DNA from: Thecaphora thlaspeos
Lineage: Eukaryota; Basidiomycota; Ustilaginomycetes; Urocystidales; Glomosporiaceae
Reading direction: 5' to 3'
Length of the DNA: 64,000 nucleotides
Assembly: GCA_900291925.1 (NCBI GenBank)
Contig: UWYS01000029.1
Coordinates: 310,001 to 374,000, forward strand
Made by a program: the position numbers and the translations under genes
The notes under the pieces: model-generated
What the model was told of the DNA's origin: nothing
Seen by the model: only the letters and a program-made list of their open reading frames with translations
Database searches by the model: none
In this document: piece by piece, positions 11,971-24,000 of the stretch
How the letters are laid out: the number at the start of each line of letters is the position of its first letter
How positions within the stretch are numbered: the first letter of the stretch is position 1

Positions 11971-13944
11971 TCACTTCGCCTCATCGCCTTCCTCTTCATC
12001 CCGGTAGTTGGCCATTGGATCCTCGTACTTGTCGCTGTTTACCAGCCTATACGCCTCGAGCTGCTCCTCGGTCACGTCGACGTCCTCCTGCGCGTCGACA
12101 CTGTCCCAAGTTTTTCCTCTATTGTTGATCTTTTCCGCCTCCTTGAGCCAGTCCGGCTTGGCCTCTTGTTTCCTCCTCAACCTCTCCTCGAGCTTCTTGG
12201 CGAGAACGAAATCGTGTTTCGTCCGTTCCTTTTCCATCGCTTCGGCGAGCTTCGCCTTGTCGAGACGAGAGCTGACGTCGCCTTGTCCCATTTGTTTGCG
12301 AGAGATGTAGGCGTGTGTCGATTTTGATTCGTGCGGTGATGAGGAGCCAGAGCGCGAACGAGGACGACGACGCCGTTTGCTGCTGCTGCTGCCGCCGCCG
12401 TTGCTCTTGCGCTTGCTGCTGCGGTGTCCGTCGCGGTCGCGGTCGCGGTCGGATCCCTCGGAGTCGGACGAGGTGTAGGAGGAGTAGGAGGAGCGGGAGG
12501 AGGACGACGAGACCGAGTGCGAACGTTTGCGCGTCGCCTTTTTGTTCTTTGACCTCTTGGCATCCTCGCCGGGCGCTGCAGCTGCTGGGACGACGGCCTT
12601 GGATGACGACGGCAGGCTGCTCTTGGACGCCTCGATGCTCGCCTGACCGGTGCAGTACGAGTTGGGCATGGTGCTGTGGCAGCAGCGGTAGCCCCACTGC
12701 GCAACATTGAGGTCGTACCACGATCCCCAAACCGCCGTGTGGTTGTTGTCCAGCACATCCTCGTCGTACTTGCTCCGGACCTTGGCCTTTTCGAGGCCCT
12801 TGATGATTTTGCCGCTCTGATTGTATTCGACGTAGTGCTCCGACTGGCCCACCAGCAGCTCGCGCGGGAGGGCGTCAAAGTGCTCGGCGCCGCCGTACTT
12901 GTCCAGGATGCTGCCCTTTGTCGTCTCGCGCAGCTTCTCCTTCTTCTGCTGGAACTCGCGAAACTGCATCTCGTTGATCGTCGGGTTGGCCTGGGTGTGG
13001 ACGTCGGTGTTGCCGCGCGCCGCCGCCTGCCAGGCGAAGAGCTGCATTTTCTGCAGGTCGGCCGCCTCGCCCGTCCCGCGCGTAAAGTTGTCTCCGGCGT
13101 ACTCGGCGTCCTCGGGCCGGATGTTGGGGTCGGGCGCCTCGCGCATTGAGCGCGTCTTTGGGTCGTAGTAAGCCGAGTTGGGGTCGAGGTTGTAGAGGTA
13201 CTTGGCGCGATCCTCGCGGATGCGGAGATTGCGCACCGTAATGCGCTTGTCGGCGTTCATCTGCTGGCCGACGGCGTCGGCCTTTTCGGCGTACTTGTCC
13301 TCGTCCTCGTCGTCCTCGTCGCTGCTGGCGAAATCTCCGTCGTCGCGCGGGCCTTTTGCCTTCTTGGCGAGCTTCTTGGCGGCGCTGAGGTCGTTGCTGG
13401 TCTGGTTGTCGATCTCCTCCTCGCGCAGCCTGCGCCGCTCCTCTTCGATCGCCTCGAACTCCTGCATCACGCGCTTGTGGTCATCCGGGTCGTAGCCATT
13501 CCACCGGTCGCGCTTGGCGGCGTAGTCGAGTCCCTGAACCTCCTGGACCACCTCGTCTGGCCGGATGTCCTTGCCAGTGAGCTTTGCGCCCTTCTTCCTG
13601 GGGCGCTCAAGGCAGTCCTTGCGCTTGTGCGTCATGGCGCCGCAGTTCTCGCAGGCGCCCTTGCGATACTTTGTGGAAGCGGGCCCGGCGACCTGGCCGC
13701 GCTGGTACCAGTCGTTTATGCCCGCCCTGACCTCGCCTTGCTTGACGGGCTTCTTCTGGTGCTTGAGCGATGGCTTACCGGTGTCTAGGTACCAGGGGGC
13801 CTTTGCCATGAACTCGGGGACGTGTGGGTTGATGATGTTGCCATCTTCGTCGAGCTCCGGCTGGGCGGTACCGGCCTTTCGGGCGGCGTCGAGGTCCTTT
13901 TGGCGCCGAAACTCTTCGCGCGAGAGCTTGCCGACGGACGACAT
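11971..13944 (-). CDS. SLU7: Pre-mRNA splicing factor SLU7
   Basis: A single exon encodes 657 residues, starting at the ATG at 13942-13944. SLU7 acts at the second catalytic step of pre-mRNA splicing in the nucleus, helping choose and dock the 3' splice site. Family hallmarks are plain: the N-terminal KLSREEFRRQKDLDAARK, then a CCHC zinc knuckle with C98, C101, H106 and C111 inside ACENCGAMTHKRKDC, followed by DIRPDEVVQEVQGLDYAAKRDRWNGYDP and the WGSWYDLNVAQWGYRCCHS block further on. A basic, Ser/Lys/Arg-rich tract near residues 470-550 is likely disordered and may serve for nuclear localisation. The length exceeds yeast Slu7 (about 380) and resembles longer fungal and metazoan orthologues. 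It is divergent from TRA1 across 1.1 kb. Confidence 0.96.
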   Translation of the reverse strand: MSSVGKLSREEFRRQKDLDAARKAGTAQPELDEDGNIINPHVPEFMAKAPWYLDTGKPSLKHQKKPVKQGEVRAGINDWYQRGQVAGPASTKYRKGACENCGAMTHKRKDCLERPRKKGAKLTGKDIRPDEVVQEVQGLDYAAKRDRWNGYDPDDHKRVMQEFEAIEEERRRLREEEIDNQTSNDLSAAKKLAKKAKGPRDDGDFASSDEDDEDEDKYAEKADAVGQQMNADKRITVRNLRIREDRAKYLYNLDPNSAYYDPKTRSMREAPDPNIRPEDAEYAGDNFTRGTGEAADLQKMQLFAWQAAARGNTDVHTQANPTINEMQFREFQQKKEKLRETTKGSILDKYGGAEHFDALPRELLVGQSEHYVEYNQSGKIIKGLEKAKVRSKYDEDVLDNNHTAVWGSWYDLNVAQWGYRCCHSTMPNSYCTGQASIEASKSSLPSSSKAVVPAAAAPGEDAKRSKNKKATRKRSHSVSSSSSRSSYSSYTSSDSEGSDRDRDRDGHRSSKRKSNGGGSSSSKRRRRPRSRSGSSSPHESKSTHAYISRKQMGQGDVSSRLDKAKLAEAMEKERTKHDFVLAKKLEERLRRKQEAKPDWLKEAEKINNRGKTWDSVDAQEDVDVTEEQLEAYRLVNSDKYEDPMANYRDEEEGDEAK

Positions 13945-15027
13945 GATGGCGGAAGTGGGGTGGTGCGGGGCCCGGCGAGGGCGAAGACAAAGGATGGATG
14001 AAGATGGCGGCTAGGAAAGCGACGACGTGGGATGTAGTGAAATGCGTTGGTGGGGCTAAAGGAGGGGAAAGGATAGAAGGAGGAGGAGGAGGAGGAGGAG
14101 ATGAAGGTGGTGGTGGTGGCGAGAGTGAGAATCAAGAAATCGCGGTGTGCGTTGGACCCGCCCCGCCCACGAGCCCCAGCGCGCCTTGGGCGGAGGTGGA
14201 GCGAGAGTGGCGTCTGCGCAGTGCCACTTGAGACGGCCGAGTGAAGGCAGGCTGGGGCGGCCGCGTTGGGCGAGGCAGCGAGAGGGCAGCGAGAGGGCAG
14301 CGAGGAAAGTCGGAATTGCCCTTGGGCCGACCCTCACCGCCGGTGCTTTGGCGGATGCCTTTCCTTCTTTCCTCTCTCTCCATCACCATCCCCGCCCTCC
14401 AGCATCCCCCCCCCCCCAACACCTCCTTGACGGCCCCGTCGCTCCATCGCTGGCCCACAGCTACGTCGTTGCGCGGGACGTCCACCTGCCCATACACGAC
14501 CACCACGCGGCCCCTCTCCACCCCGGCTGCACTGGTCGACATACCACAGCGACTCGCCACGACGACCCATCGCGTCCCCCGCGCCCCATCATCCACGCGA
14601 CCTGATCCTCCGGCCAGTGTCACCTCGTCCATTACCACACAGCTCGGCATCCCGGTTCATCCAGCACGTCCTCTCTAGAGTGCTTACTCCGCGGCGCATC
14701 GACCACCACGCTGCTTTCCCATCCGCCGGCCCGCTGTCCGCTTGTATAAGTACACTCCGAAGAGTGTCGGCCGCTACTCCTACCTCACACCTTGCCACGG
14801 GCCTCGACGTAGAATCGCATGCCAGCAACGCCAGGCAACTGAGCTAGTCCACTCGCGCAGCCGACAGCCTGCCGCGCTTTACGACAATCACCCTCTCTCA
14901 CGACCACCTCGTAACACCCAGCCTGGCCTTGCCTGGTCTCGCCACGCTTCTCCTCGATCCATTTCCCCAGCGGGTGACACCGCTCCAGGCCGCGTCTCGT
15001 CTGGCTGATCGCCCATCGCTGTGGAGG
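13945..15027. other. Divergent SLU7/TRA1 intergenic region
   Basis: This 1.08-kb region must carry both promoters. It contains a GGA-repeat tract near 14078-14100, a directly repeated GGCAGCGAGA near 14272-14302 and a C-tract near 14407-14417. No TATA box near either start and no supported gene were found. Confidence 0.5.
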
Positions 15028-18000
15028 ATGGCGACGCCAGAGAGCTCGGCTCGCAGGCAGCCGCCGGATCCTGAACAGCTCGCCGCCAGGCTAGCAGACA
15101 AGAGCAATGGTGAGCAGGGTCTGCTTGGGTTTCCGTGTCTTGTCTATCATCCCAGGGCAGCACCGTCTGACCTCATACTCTCCTTTCCCTTCCCTATGCC
15201 CCGGCAGATCTTCGGGTGCGCCTCGCGACGGCCTCCGAGGTTAAAGACTTCCTCGAAGTCTTCCAGAACCTCGACTATGGCCGTTTCCTCAAGCACATGA
15301 TACCCACATACATCGAGCTGCTCTCGTCAATACCATGTAGCTTCAGCGCCGAAACAATGGAACAGGTGAGCTTCCGCCGTTGTCGTCACCGGCGGCGTTG
15401 CCAGACCCAGCGTCCGCCCTGCGCCATCCACGTGCTGTAGCGACATCCTACAAAATCGCTCAATTCCACCTTTCTTCTCCCCTCGCGTCCCTGGTCCCTT
15501 CCCTCGACCCGCACAGCGCTTGCGGCATGTTGTCGTAGAGACCATACACCGTCTCCCGCAGCACGAACTGGTCAAACCGTACGCCGACACCCTGATGACC
15601 TCGATGCTCGGCGTTCTGCGCCAGGACAATGAGGAAAACGCCGTCGTCGCGCTCAAGGTCATCATCGACCTCCACCGCTCCTTCAAGGCGGTGCTTCAGG
15701 ATCAGGTGCAGCCTTTCCTTGAGCTGGTCAAGGCGCTCTACACCAACATGGGCATCACCGTCGAAGAGGCCTTCAAGAGCGAGGCCGCACAGCTCTCACA
15801 GCCGCAGCCGGGGGCCTCTACCCAGGCTGCACCGACGCCGACGCCGATGCCGGCACCGGCGCAATCACAGCAGACGACGCCGGCGGCCGCCGGCGCTGTC
15901 ACTGCTGCGTCGACCGCGGATGCAGGCGGCTCCGCTTCGCCGGCGCCCGCGGCGATGGATGCTTCAGCTGGCTCTGCCGGCGCCGCTGGTCAACCTTCGC
16001 CGCGCATCGCCATGAGCATGTCAAGCTTCAAGGTGCTAACCGAGTGCCCGATCGCCATCGTCCTCATCTTCCAGAGTTATCGCAGCGTCGTGGCCCAGGC
16101 GATCCACGTCTTCGTCCCGCTCATTGTCGAGAGCTGCCTCTCGCTCCAGGCCAAGCCGCAGCGCGAGGCGCACGAGGTGGCCAAGGCCAAGGGCGAGATC
16201 TTTGTCGGCGTCGCGCTGGGGATCAAGAACCGCGCTCTCTACACCGACATGGTAGTGGCCCAGGTCAAGACAATGTCGTTCCTCGCCTACGTGCTGCGGG
16301 GCTCGGCGTCCGTGATGCGGCCATTTGCCCACGTGCTGCCCGAGATCAGCGTCCGCCTGCTCAAGGACTGCCCGCCCGAGGCGTCGGCGACGCGCAAGGA
16401 GCTGCTCGTCGCGACCCGCCACGTCCTCTCGACCGAGTACCGCGCCAACTTTGTCGGCCAGATCGACACGCTGCTCGACGAGAGGGTGTTGATCGGGACC
16501 GGCATCACGTTGCACGAGACGCAGCGGCCGCTGGCGATCAGCATGCTGGCCGACCTCGTCCACCACGTCCGCCAGGAGCTCACGCCGCTGCAGCTGGTGC
16601 GCATCGTCCACATCCACTCGCAGATTCTCCATGATTCGACGCTCGCGCCTAGCATCCAGACAATGTGCGTCAAGCTGCTGCTCAACCTCGTCGAGACGAT
16701 CCTCACCAAGCACCCCGAGGGCGCCAACGAGATTCTCCGCGGCATCCTCGACACCTTTGTCGAGAAACTCGCCAGCCTGCACCGGCTGTGCGACGACATT
16801 GAAAAGGCCAAGGGTGCCAAGGCCGCCGAATCCGCATCCTCCTCGTCCTCATCACCCTCCGCGACCGCCGGACAGGAACCGCTCGGCGCGATCGACATAG
16901 AGAAGGCCAAGCCGATCCAGGCGGCGGCAACGATGACCGACATCGCCGGCGACCCACTTAAGGACGCGCGCTTCCTGCTGCGCAACATCCTCTTCGGCTT
17001 CAAGACGCTGATTCCCGTGCTGCAGCACCGCAACGCGGCCCACCCGGACGGCGAGACGGCCGGTCGGCTGCTGGTCGACGGCGTCCGCTGCTGGTCGCTC
17101 CACGAGGACCGCGATGGCCGCGACGAAAAGGAGGTGCTTGACCTCTTCACCACCGTCTTTATCGACCTCGACGCGCAGGTCTTCCACGAGGTCTTCACCA
17201 CGCAGATGCCGTTCCTGTTCGAGGAGATGCTGACGACGCCGATGCTGCTGGGGATCCCGCAGAACCTGCTCTCGAATGACGCCGTCTCGCGGCGCTTTGT
17301 CGGGATCCTGCTGCGCTTCCTCGTCGACCGGCTCGAGGAGCTTGGCAAGTCGGACAAGAAGCACGCCTCGGTCAGCCTGCGGCTGTTCAAGATGGCCTTT
17401 ATGGCGGTGACCATCTTTCCCGAGGAGAACGAGGTGGTGCTGCAGCCCCACCTCAGCCATCTGATCATGGAGTCGATGAAGCTGGCCAGCAAGGCGGCCG
17501 AGCCGACAAACTACTTTCTCCTGCTCCGTGCCCTCTTCCGCAGCATCGGCGGCGGAAGGTTCGAGCTGCTTTACAAGGACGTTCTCCCGCTGCTCCCGGT
17601 GCTGCTCGAGAACCTCAATGCGCTGCTCAACGCGGCGGAACCGTCGCGGCGCGAGGTTTTTGTCGACCTCTGCCTGACGGTCCCCGTGCGGCTGAGCGTG
17701 CTGCTCCCGTACCTAAGTTACCTGATGAAGCCGCTCGTCCTGGCGCTCCAGTCGTCGACCGAGCTCGTCAGCCAGGGGCTCCGCACGCTCGAGCTCTGCA
17801 TCGACAACCTGACGCAGGAGTTCCTCGATCCCATCATGGCGCCGTACGCCCACGACATCATGGCCGCCCTCTGGCAGCATCTCCAGCCGCTCCCGCACAA
17901 CCATCAGCACTCGCATACGACGATGCGGATTCTCGGCAAGATGGGCGGGCGCAACCGCAAGCTGCTCCAGGACCCGCCTCGGCTGAGCTACACCTCGCCG

Positions 18001-21000
18001 CGCGAGCCGACGTTTGCAATCCACTTCGACGGCAAGGCGCAGCCGATGTCGCTGACTCCGATCACGGAGCTGGCGCTCGCCAACATCCGCCGCAGCGACG
18101 TTTACTACCGGAAGCACTCGTACGAGCTGCTGCGCCACGCGGCCGCCCTCTTCCTCGACGGCTCGCTCGTCGACGCGGAGCGCGAGGCGTTGTTCGAGCG
18201 GGTCATCAAGGGCCTCTTCGACGCGACCAAGGCCGACGAGCTGCGGGACGAGGCGACCGAGTACCTGCTCGGCGTCTGCCGTCACGTCTTTTCCGCCGAG
18301 ATCCGGCGTGAGATGCCGATGCCCAGCGGCGCCTCGCACCGCCACCTATGGCCGATGACGACGTCGCTGCTCGAGGGGCTGACGCAGGCGCTCTCGTCCA
18401 ATGAGGTCGGCTCCGACTACACGGCGCTGATCGAGCTCGAGCTGCGCATCATCAGCGACTTCCTCGCCGCTTGCGAAAAGACGCCGGCGACGCGCAGCGA
18501 CCTTGGCCACATTGTGATGCACGCGCTCGCGAGCCGATTCTGCTCGCAGTGCTACGACCAGCTGTGGCAGCGCAAGACGGGCGGCTGGCTCGGCGTCAAC
18601 ATGCTCGTCCGTCGGGCCAACCTGGGCCAGATCTGGGTGCGCGACCACCAGCTCGAGATCGTCCGCGCGCTCCTCTTCATGCTCAAGGACATGCCCAACG
18701 ACCCTCCGGGCAACATCGACGAGGTCAGCGACACGCTGCTCCAGGTGATTCGCCAGGCCTACGCCGTCAAGGCGCCGGCGGCCATCACCGGCTCGGACAG
18801 CGCGACTGATGGCAGCAGCAGCAGCGGCGGCAACGGCGGCAACGGCAACGGCAACGCTACCGCCACCGCCAAGCCGGAGCCCCCTGTGCCCGAGCGTCCT
18901 AGCCACCTCACCTACCTGATCGGAATCCTGGTCCCGGAGCTGTCGAGCTCCAACGCGACAGTCCGCGCCACCACGCAGTCGGCATTTAAGCTGCTGGCCG
19001 AGCTGCGCAGCTCGACGGTGACCGAGCTGCTGAGCCCGCAGCGCGAGCGCCTGCTGACGCCGATCTTCACCAAGCCGCTGCGGGCGTTGCCGTTTGGAAT
19101 GCAGATCGGCCACATCGATGCCGTGACGTTCGCGCTCAACTTGTCGCCCCCGCTGCCCGAGTTTAACGAGGAGCTGTTCCGCGTGCTGACCGAGGCGCTG
19201 GCGCTGGCCGACGCCGACGATCAGGCGCTGATCGGCCGGACGTCGCAGTACAAGAACATGCTCGCGGTGACAAAGCTGCGCGTCGTTGCGATCCGCCTTC
19301 TCTCGTCGGCGATGGCATGTAACGACTTCCTCTCGCCCAAGCAGAACCAGATGCGGATGAAGATCATCTCGGTCTACTTCAAGAGCCTCTACTCGCGCTC
19401 CGAAGAGGTGGTCCAGGTGGCCTACGACAGCCTGAAGACGGTGCTGACGCAGCAGAGCAAGCTGCCCAAGGACCTGCTCCAGAGCGGCCTGCGTCCGATC
19501 CTGATGACGCTGGCCGATCGCAATAGGCTGACGGCGACCGGGCTCGACGGGCTGGCGCGCCTGTTGCAGCTGCTGACCAACTACTTCAAGGTCGAGATCG
19601 GGACCAAGCTGCTTGACCACCTCACTAGCCTCGCTGAGCCGCCGATGCTGCATCGTGCAGCACTCGGCTCGCTCAGCGACAACGAGCAGATCAAGACGCT
19701 CGTCGCCGTCGTTAACGTGTTTCGCCTGTTGCCGGAGGCGTCGTTCCAGTTCCTGCCGCGCCTCACGACGACGGTGGCCGAGATCGAGTCGCAGTTGCGG
19801 CGGTCGGGCGCGACGCCCTTCACGAAGCCACTGACGCTCTTTCTCAACCGCTTTGCCGAGAAGGCCGTCACCTACTTCTTCGAGGGCGACAAGCTCAGCA
19901 ACCCAAAGTTCCTCCGCGTCGTCCGCCTCTCGCTGGTCTCCGACGACGGGCCTGACCTCCGTGCCCAGATCGCGGCGGGGCGCGCCAAGCACCTCTATCC
20001 GCTCTTTGCCAACGAGGCGTCGGCATCGCAGGCGCTGGCCGGCATGACGATAGTTGAGCAGCTGGTCGACTGCGACCCGGCCTGGCTCACCAAGCACAAG
20101 GACGTCTTCGAGCGCCTGATCGCCTACTGGCGCTCGCCCGCCTGCAGTGGCCGGCGGAGGCAGGAGGCCCAAACGATGACGCGCAACGGCTTCGAGACTA
20201 AGAACCTGATCCGCCTCTTCACCTCGTACCTCCGAATCGAGCCCCACATCGAGGCCTACCTCGCCATCCTCGACGCCTACACTTATAAGATCGCCTTCGA
20301 CCTGACACCAACGACGCGCTTCATCTACGACCACCTCTGCATCCGCGCGAGCGTCGAGATTAAGAAGCAGATGGTCTCGCGCTTCCTCACACTGTTTGAA
20401 GATGCCAACGCCAGCCAGGCGCTCAAGACGGCCATGCTGCGCGTCGTCATCAACCCGATGCTTCTCGCCAGCCACAGCCTGGTTGACGAGGTCGAGAAGC
20501 CTACCGCGGCTGCCGACAGCGCCAAGGAAGGCGGAGCCAAGGTGGAGACGGCCGCTTCGACTGCGGCAGCGGCAGCAGCAGGGATTAAAGGCAGCGCTGC
20601 GGACGCCGGATCAGACAAGAAGCCCGAGGTTAAGATCGAAGAGAGCAAAGCGGACGGCGACGTCACCATGGAGGACGCCGACCAGACGAAGGCGAAGCCG
20701 GATGCAGGCGACGCGGCGGATGGCAAGGCGAGCGATGGCAAGACAACCGACGGCTCCGCAACGGATCAGGCGTCAGAGAAGCCTGCTGCCGCCGCCGCCG
20801 ACGCCCAAACGGGCCTCGCCCACATCGTCGACGCGACGCTGATCCATCAGATCGTCAACCGCGTATGGAAGCCGTTCCAACAGCCGAAGCTTGCCGCTTC
20901 GCTGTGCAGCGAGGACGGCCTCCGGATCGAGCTGCTGCACATGTCGACGATGATCCTCGAGCACTCCTCGCACCACCTCGTCGCCCACGGTCAGGCCAAG

Positions 21001-24000
21001 AAAGACACGATCAAGTTCGGCTGGGCCAATCTGAGTGCCGAGGACGTGACTGTCAAGAACGTTGCCTACATCTTCATCGCTCGCTTCCTCGAGGTGTTCG
21101 AAAGCCCGCTCAAGATCGTCGGTCAGGTCTATGTCGGCCTGCTGCGGGCGCACCAGTCCGAAGGCCGCGCTATGGTCCGCAAGGCGCTCGACATCCTCGT
21201 CCCCGCACTGCCGAAGCGGGCCGGCGTGACCGAGGGTGGACAGCCGCCGCAGTGGGCCAAGTGGACGAAGCGTCAGCTGGCCGACGAGGGCCACAATGGC
21301 CCGCAGCTGTTTGCCATCCTCTCGCTGCTGGTACGCCATGCCGACCTCTTCTACTCGAGCCGCGAGATGTTCGTCCCACATATCGTCGGCAGCCTGACCA
21401 AGCTCGGCCTGCTCGCTAGCTCGAACTCGGAGTCGAGGATGCTCTCGATCGACCTGGCCGAGCTGCTGTACAAGTGGGAAAAGCGTCGCGCCGACCACTT
21501 TGCCTCGCAGCAGGCGGTCACTGTCCCTGCCGCCACCGCCGCCGCCACCACCACCAGTGGAGGAGATGAAGCTGGCGAGCAGGCCAACGGCAAGCGCACC
21601 AGCGACGGCAGCGCCGACGACGAAGAGGCCCGCAAGCGGGCGCGAACTGATGCTGCCGGAAGCTCGGTGGCGACGACGTCCACTCCAGTCACCGCCGCGT
21701 CAGAGCACAACTTCCTCATGCCGATGAATCTGCGCGAGATGGCGGTTGGCTTCCTGGTCCGCTTCATCTCACTGTCGGTCGAGCCGATTGCCAAGGGCGG
21801 CGTCGTCAGCAAGGCAGCCAACCTGCTCAAGGAAGTCCTCAAGGCCCCGCACTGGTCCGACGTTCAAATCAAGCTGGCCGTCTTCCAGCGGCCGCTGATC
21901 CACACCGAGTTGACCGATGCCAACATCCCCGTCGTCTGCAACGCTCTCCACACGCTGCGCTACGTCGTGACGGACAAGAGCGACGTTTGGGTCGCTGCCC
22001 ACGTCCCGCAGCTCCACAAGCTGCTCGAGAAGAGCGCGGCCACGGAGCACATCTCGCTGGCCGAGGCCCAGCGCCACATCTTCGAGCGCGTGTTCGAGGT
22101 GATCCCGGACCCGCCGCCGAAGGACGACGCCGATGCCGATGCCGACGGCGACGGCGAAGCGGACGGTGGAGCGGACGAAGACGTCAAGGATGCCGAGGTA
22201 ACGACCGCCACTGCCGCCACCGCCAGCGCTGCTGCCGCCACTGCTGGCAAGGCCAAGACCGGCAGCGACGCGGCGCAGGACGAGCTGGCGAACTTTAGGA
22301 AGTTTGCCGAAACAACCATCTCCGAGGGGCTCAAGCAGTCGCAGAACCTCTACAGCGTCTTTGTAATGCTCGATGCCTGGTCGCAGAGCAAGCCGGAAAA
22401 GGTGAGTCCGGCGATCCTCTGCCGCTACACGACGAGACGCCCTGGCACCAACGCTGATACATGAGCACTTTCTTCTTCCCTCCCCCTGTCACTGTCACAC
22501 AGATCGACGCCCACCTGCCGGCCCTCAGCAAGGCGCTCAGCAAGCTGACCAAGGAGCACCTCGCCGCGGCCGCGCCCGTCGTCGCCAACGATCCCGGCCT
22601 CAAGCTGCTGATGCTGGTGCTCGAGCTGCTCAAGAAGCGGATCTCGAACCTCCAGGACCAGCGCCGCTGGTTCCTCAGCGCCCTCGTCCAGCTGGTGGAG
22701 CGCTCGTCGAGCGTCGAGCTGTGCCGCTTCCTGCTCGGCACCATGAGCAAGTGGATCCTCGAGCAGAAGGAGGCCTTCCCCACGGTCAAGGAAAAGGCGG
22801 GCATCCTAGTCAAGATGATGAGCTTCGAGAACCGCGACAACAACGACCATCTGCTCGCCGACTACCTCGACCTGATTCACTCGATCTACACGACGCCGGC
22901 GTTCGCCCGCACCGAGCTGACGGTCCGGCTGGAGAACGCCTTCCTGCTCGGCTGCCGCCACAAGGACCCCGAGATCCGCCAGAAGTTCATCGCCATCTTC
23001 GACCGCACGCTGGTTCGCTCGCTGCCCGGCCGGCTGATGTATCTGCTCGGCCATCAGAGCTGGGAGTACCTGGCCGAGCACTACTGGCTCAACCAAGCGC
23101 TCGATCTGCTGCTCGGCTCGGTCGACTCGGGCACGCCCCTGCTTCCGTCAGGCTCGACGACGCTCGCCAGGCAGGCCGCGAACGGCAGCAGTGACAGCGG
23201 CAGTGCTGGCGCCAACGGCTTTCTGGCCGCGCTGCGCGGCCTGCAGGTGGGCGATCTGATCGCCTCTCTGCGCGTGCTGCTCTACACCGACGCCGACTCG
23301 GCCCACAAGATCTGGGTCTCGTTCTTCCGCGCCGCATGGCGGGCGATCCCCAAGAAGAACCAGGACGAGGTGACGCGCTCGCTGATCGGCGTCCTGACGC
23401 GCGAGTACAACCTCAAGCAGGTCAGCCGTCGGCCGAACGTCGTCCAAACGTTGCTCGAGGGCGCGCTCGTCTGCAAACCGCAGCTCGAGCTGCCGCCGCA
23501 CGTCCTCAAGTACCTCGGCAAGAGCTTCAACGCCTGGCACGTCTCGATCGAGCTGCTCCAGAACCTGCTGCGCTCGCTACCGCGGCAGGACGACGCGATC
23601 CGCGAGGCGGCCCAGGATGCGCTGGCCGAGCTATTTGCCGAGCTCTCCGAGGACGACATGTTCTACGGCCTCTGGCGTCGCCGCTGCGTCTACGCCGAAA
23701 CCAATGCTGCCATCTCGTACGAGCAGATCGGGATGTGGTCGCAGGCCCAGGCGATGTACGAGACGGCCCAGATCAAGGGGCGCTCGGGCGTGCTCAATTT
23801 CACCGAGGCCGAGTACAGCCTGTGGGAGGACCACTGGACGCTGTGCGCGTCGAAGCTGCAGCAGTGGGACATCCTCACCGACCTGGCCAAGGCCGAGGGC
23901 AACAACGACCTGCTGCTCGAGTGCGCCTGGCGGCTGTTCGACTGGACGACGGAGCGCGAGATCCTCGAGACGGCGCTCGAGAGCCTTTCGGCCAGCGCGA

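Noticed and set aside
16036..17492. Overlapping minus-strand frames of 200-400 codons
   Set aside because: Antisense shadows of TRA1.
18346..20475. 709-codon minus-strand open frame
   Set aside because: It lies wholly antisense to TRA1 exon 3. Its Arg/Leu/Gln-rich product is the mirror of GC3-rich codons.
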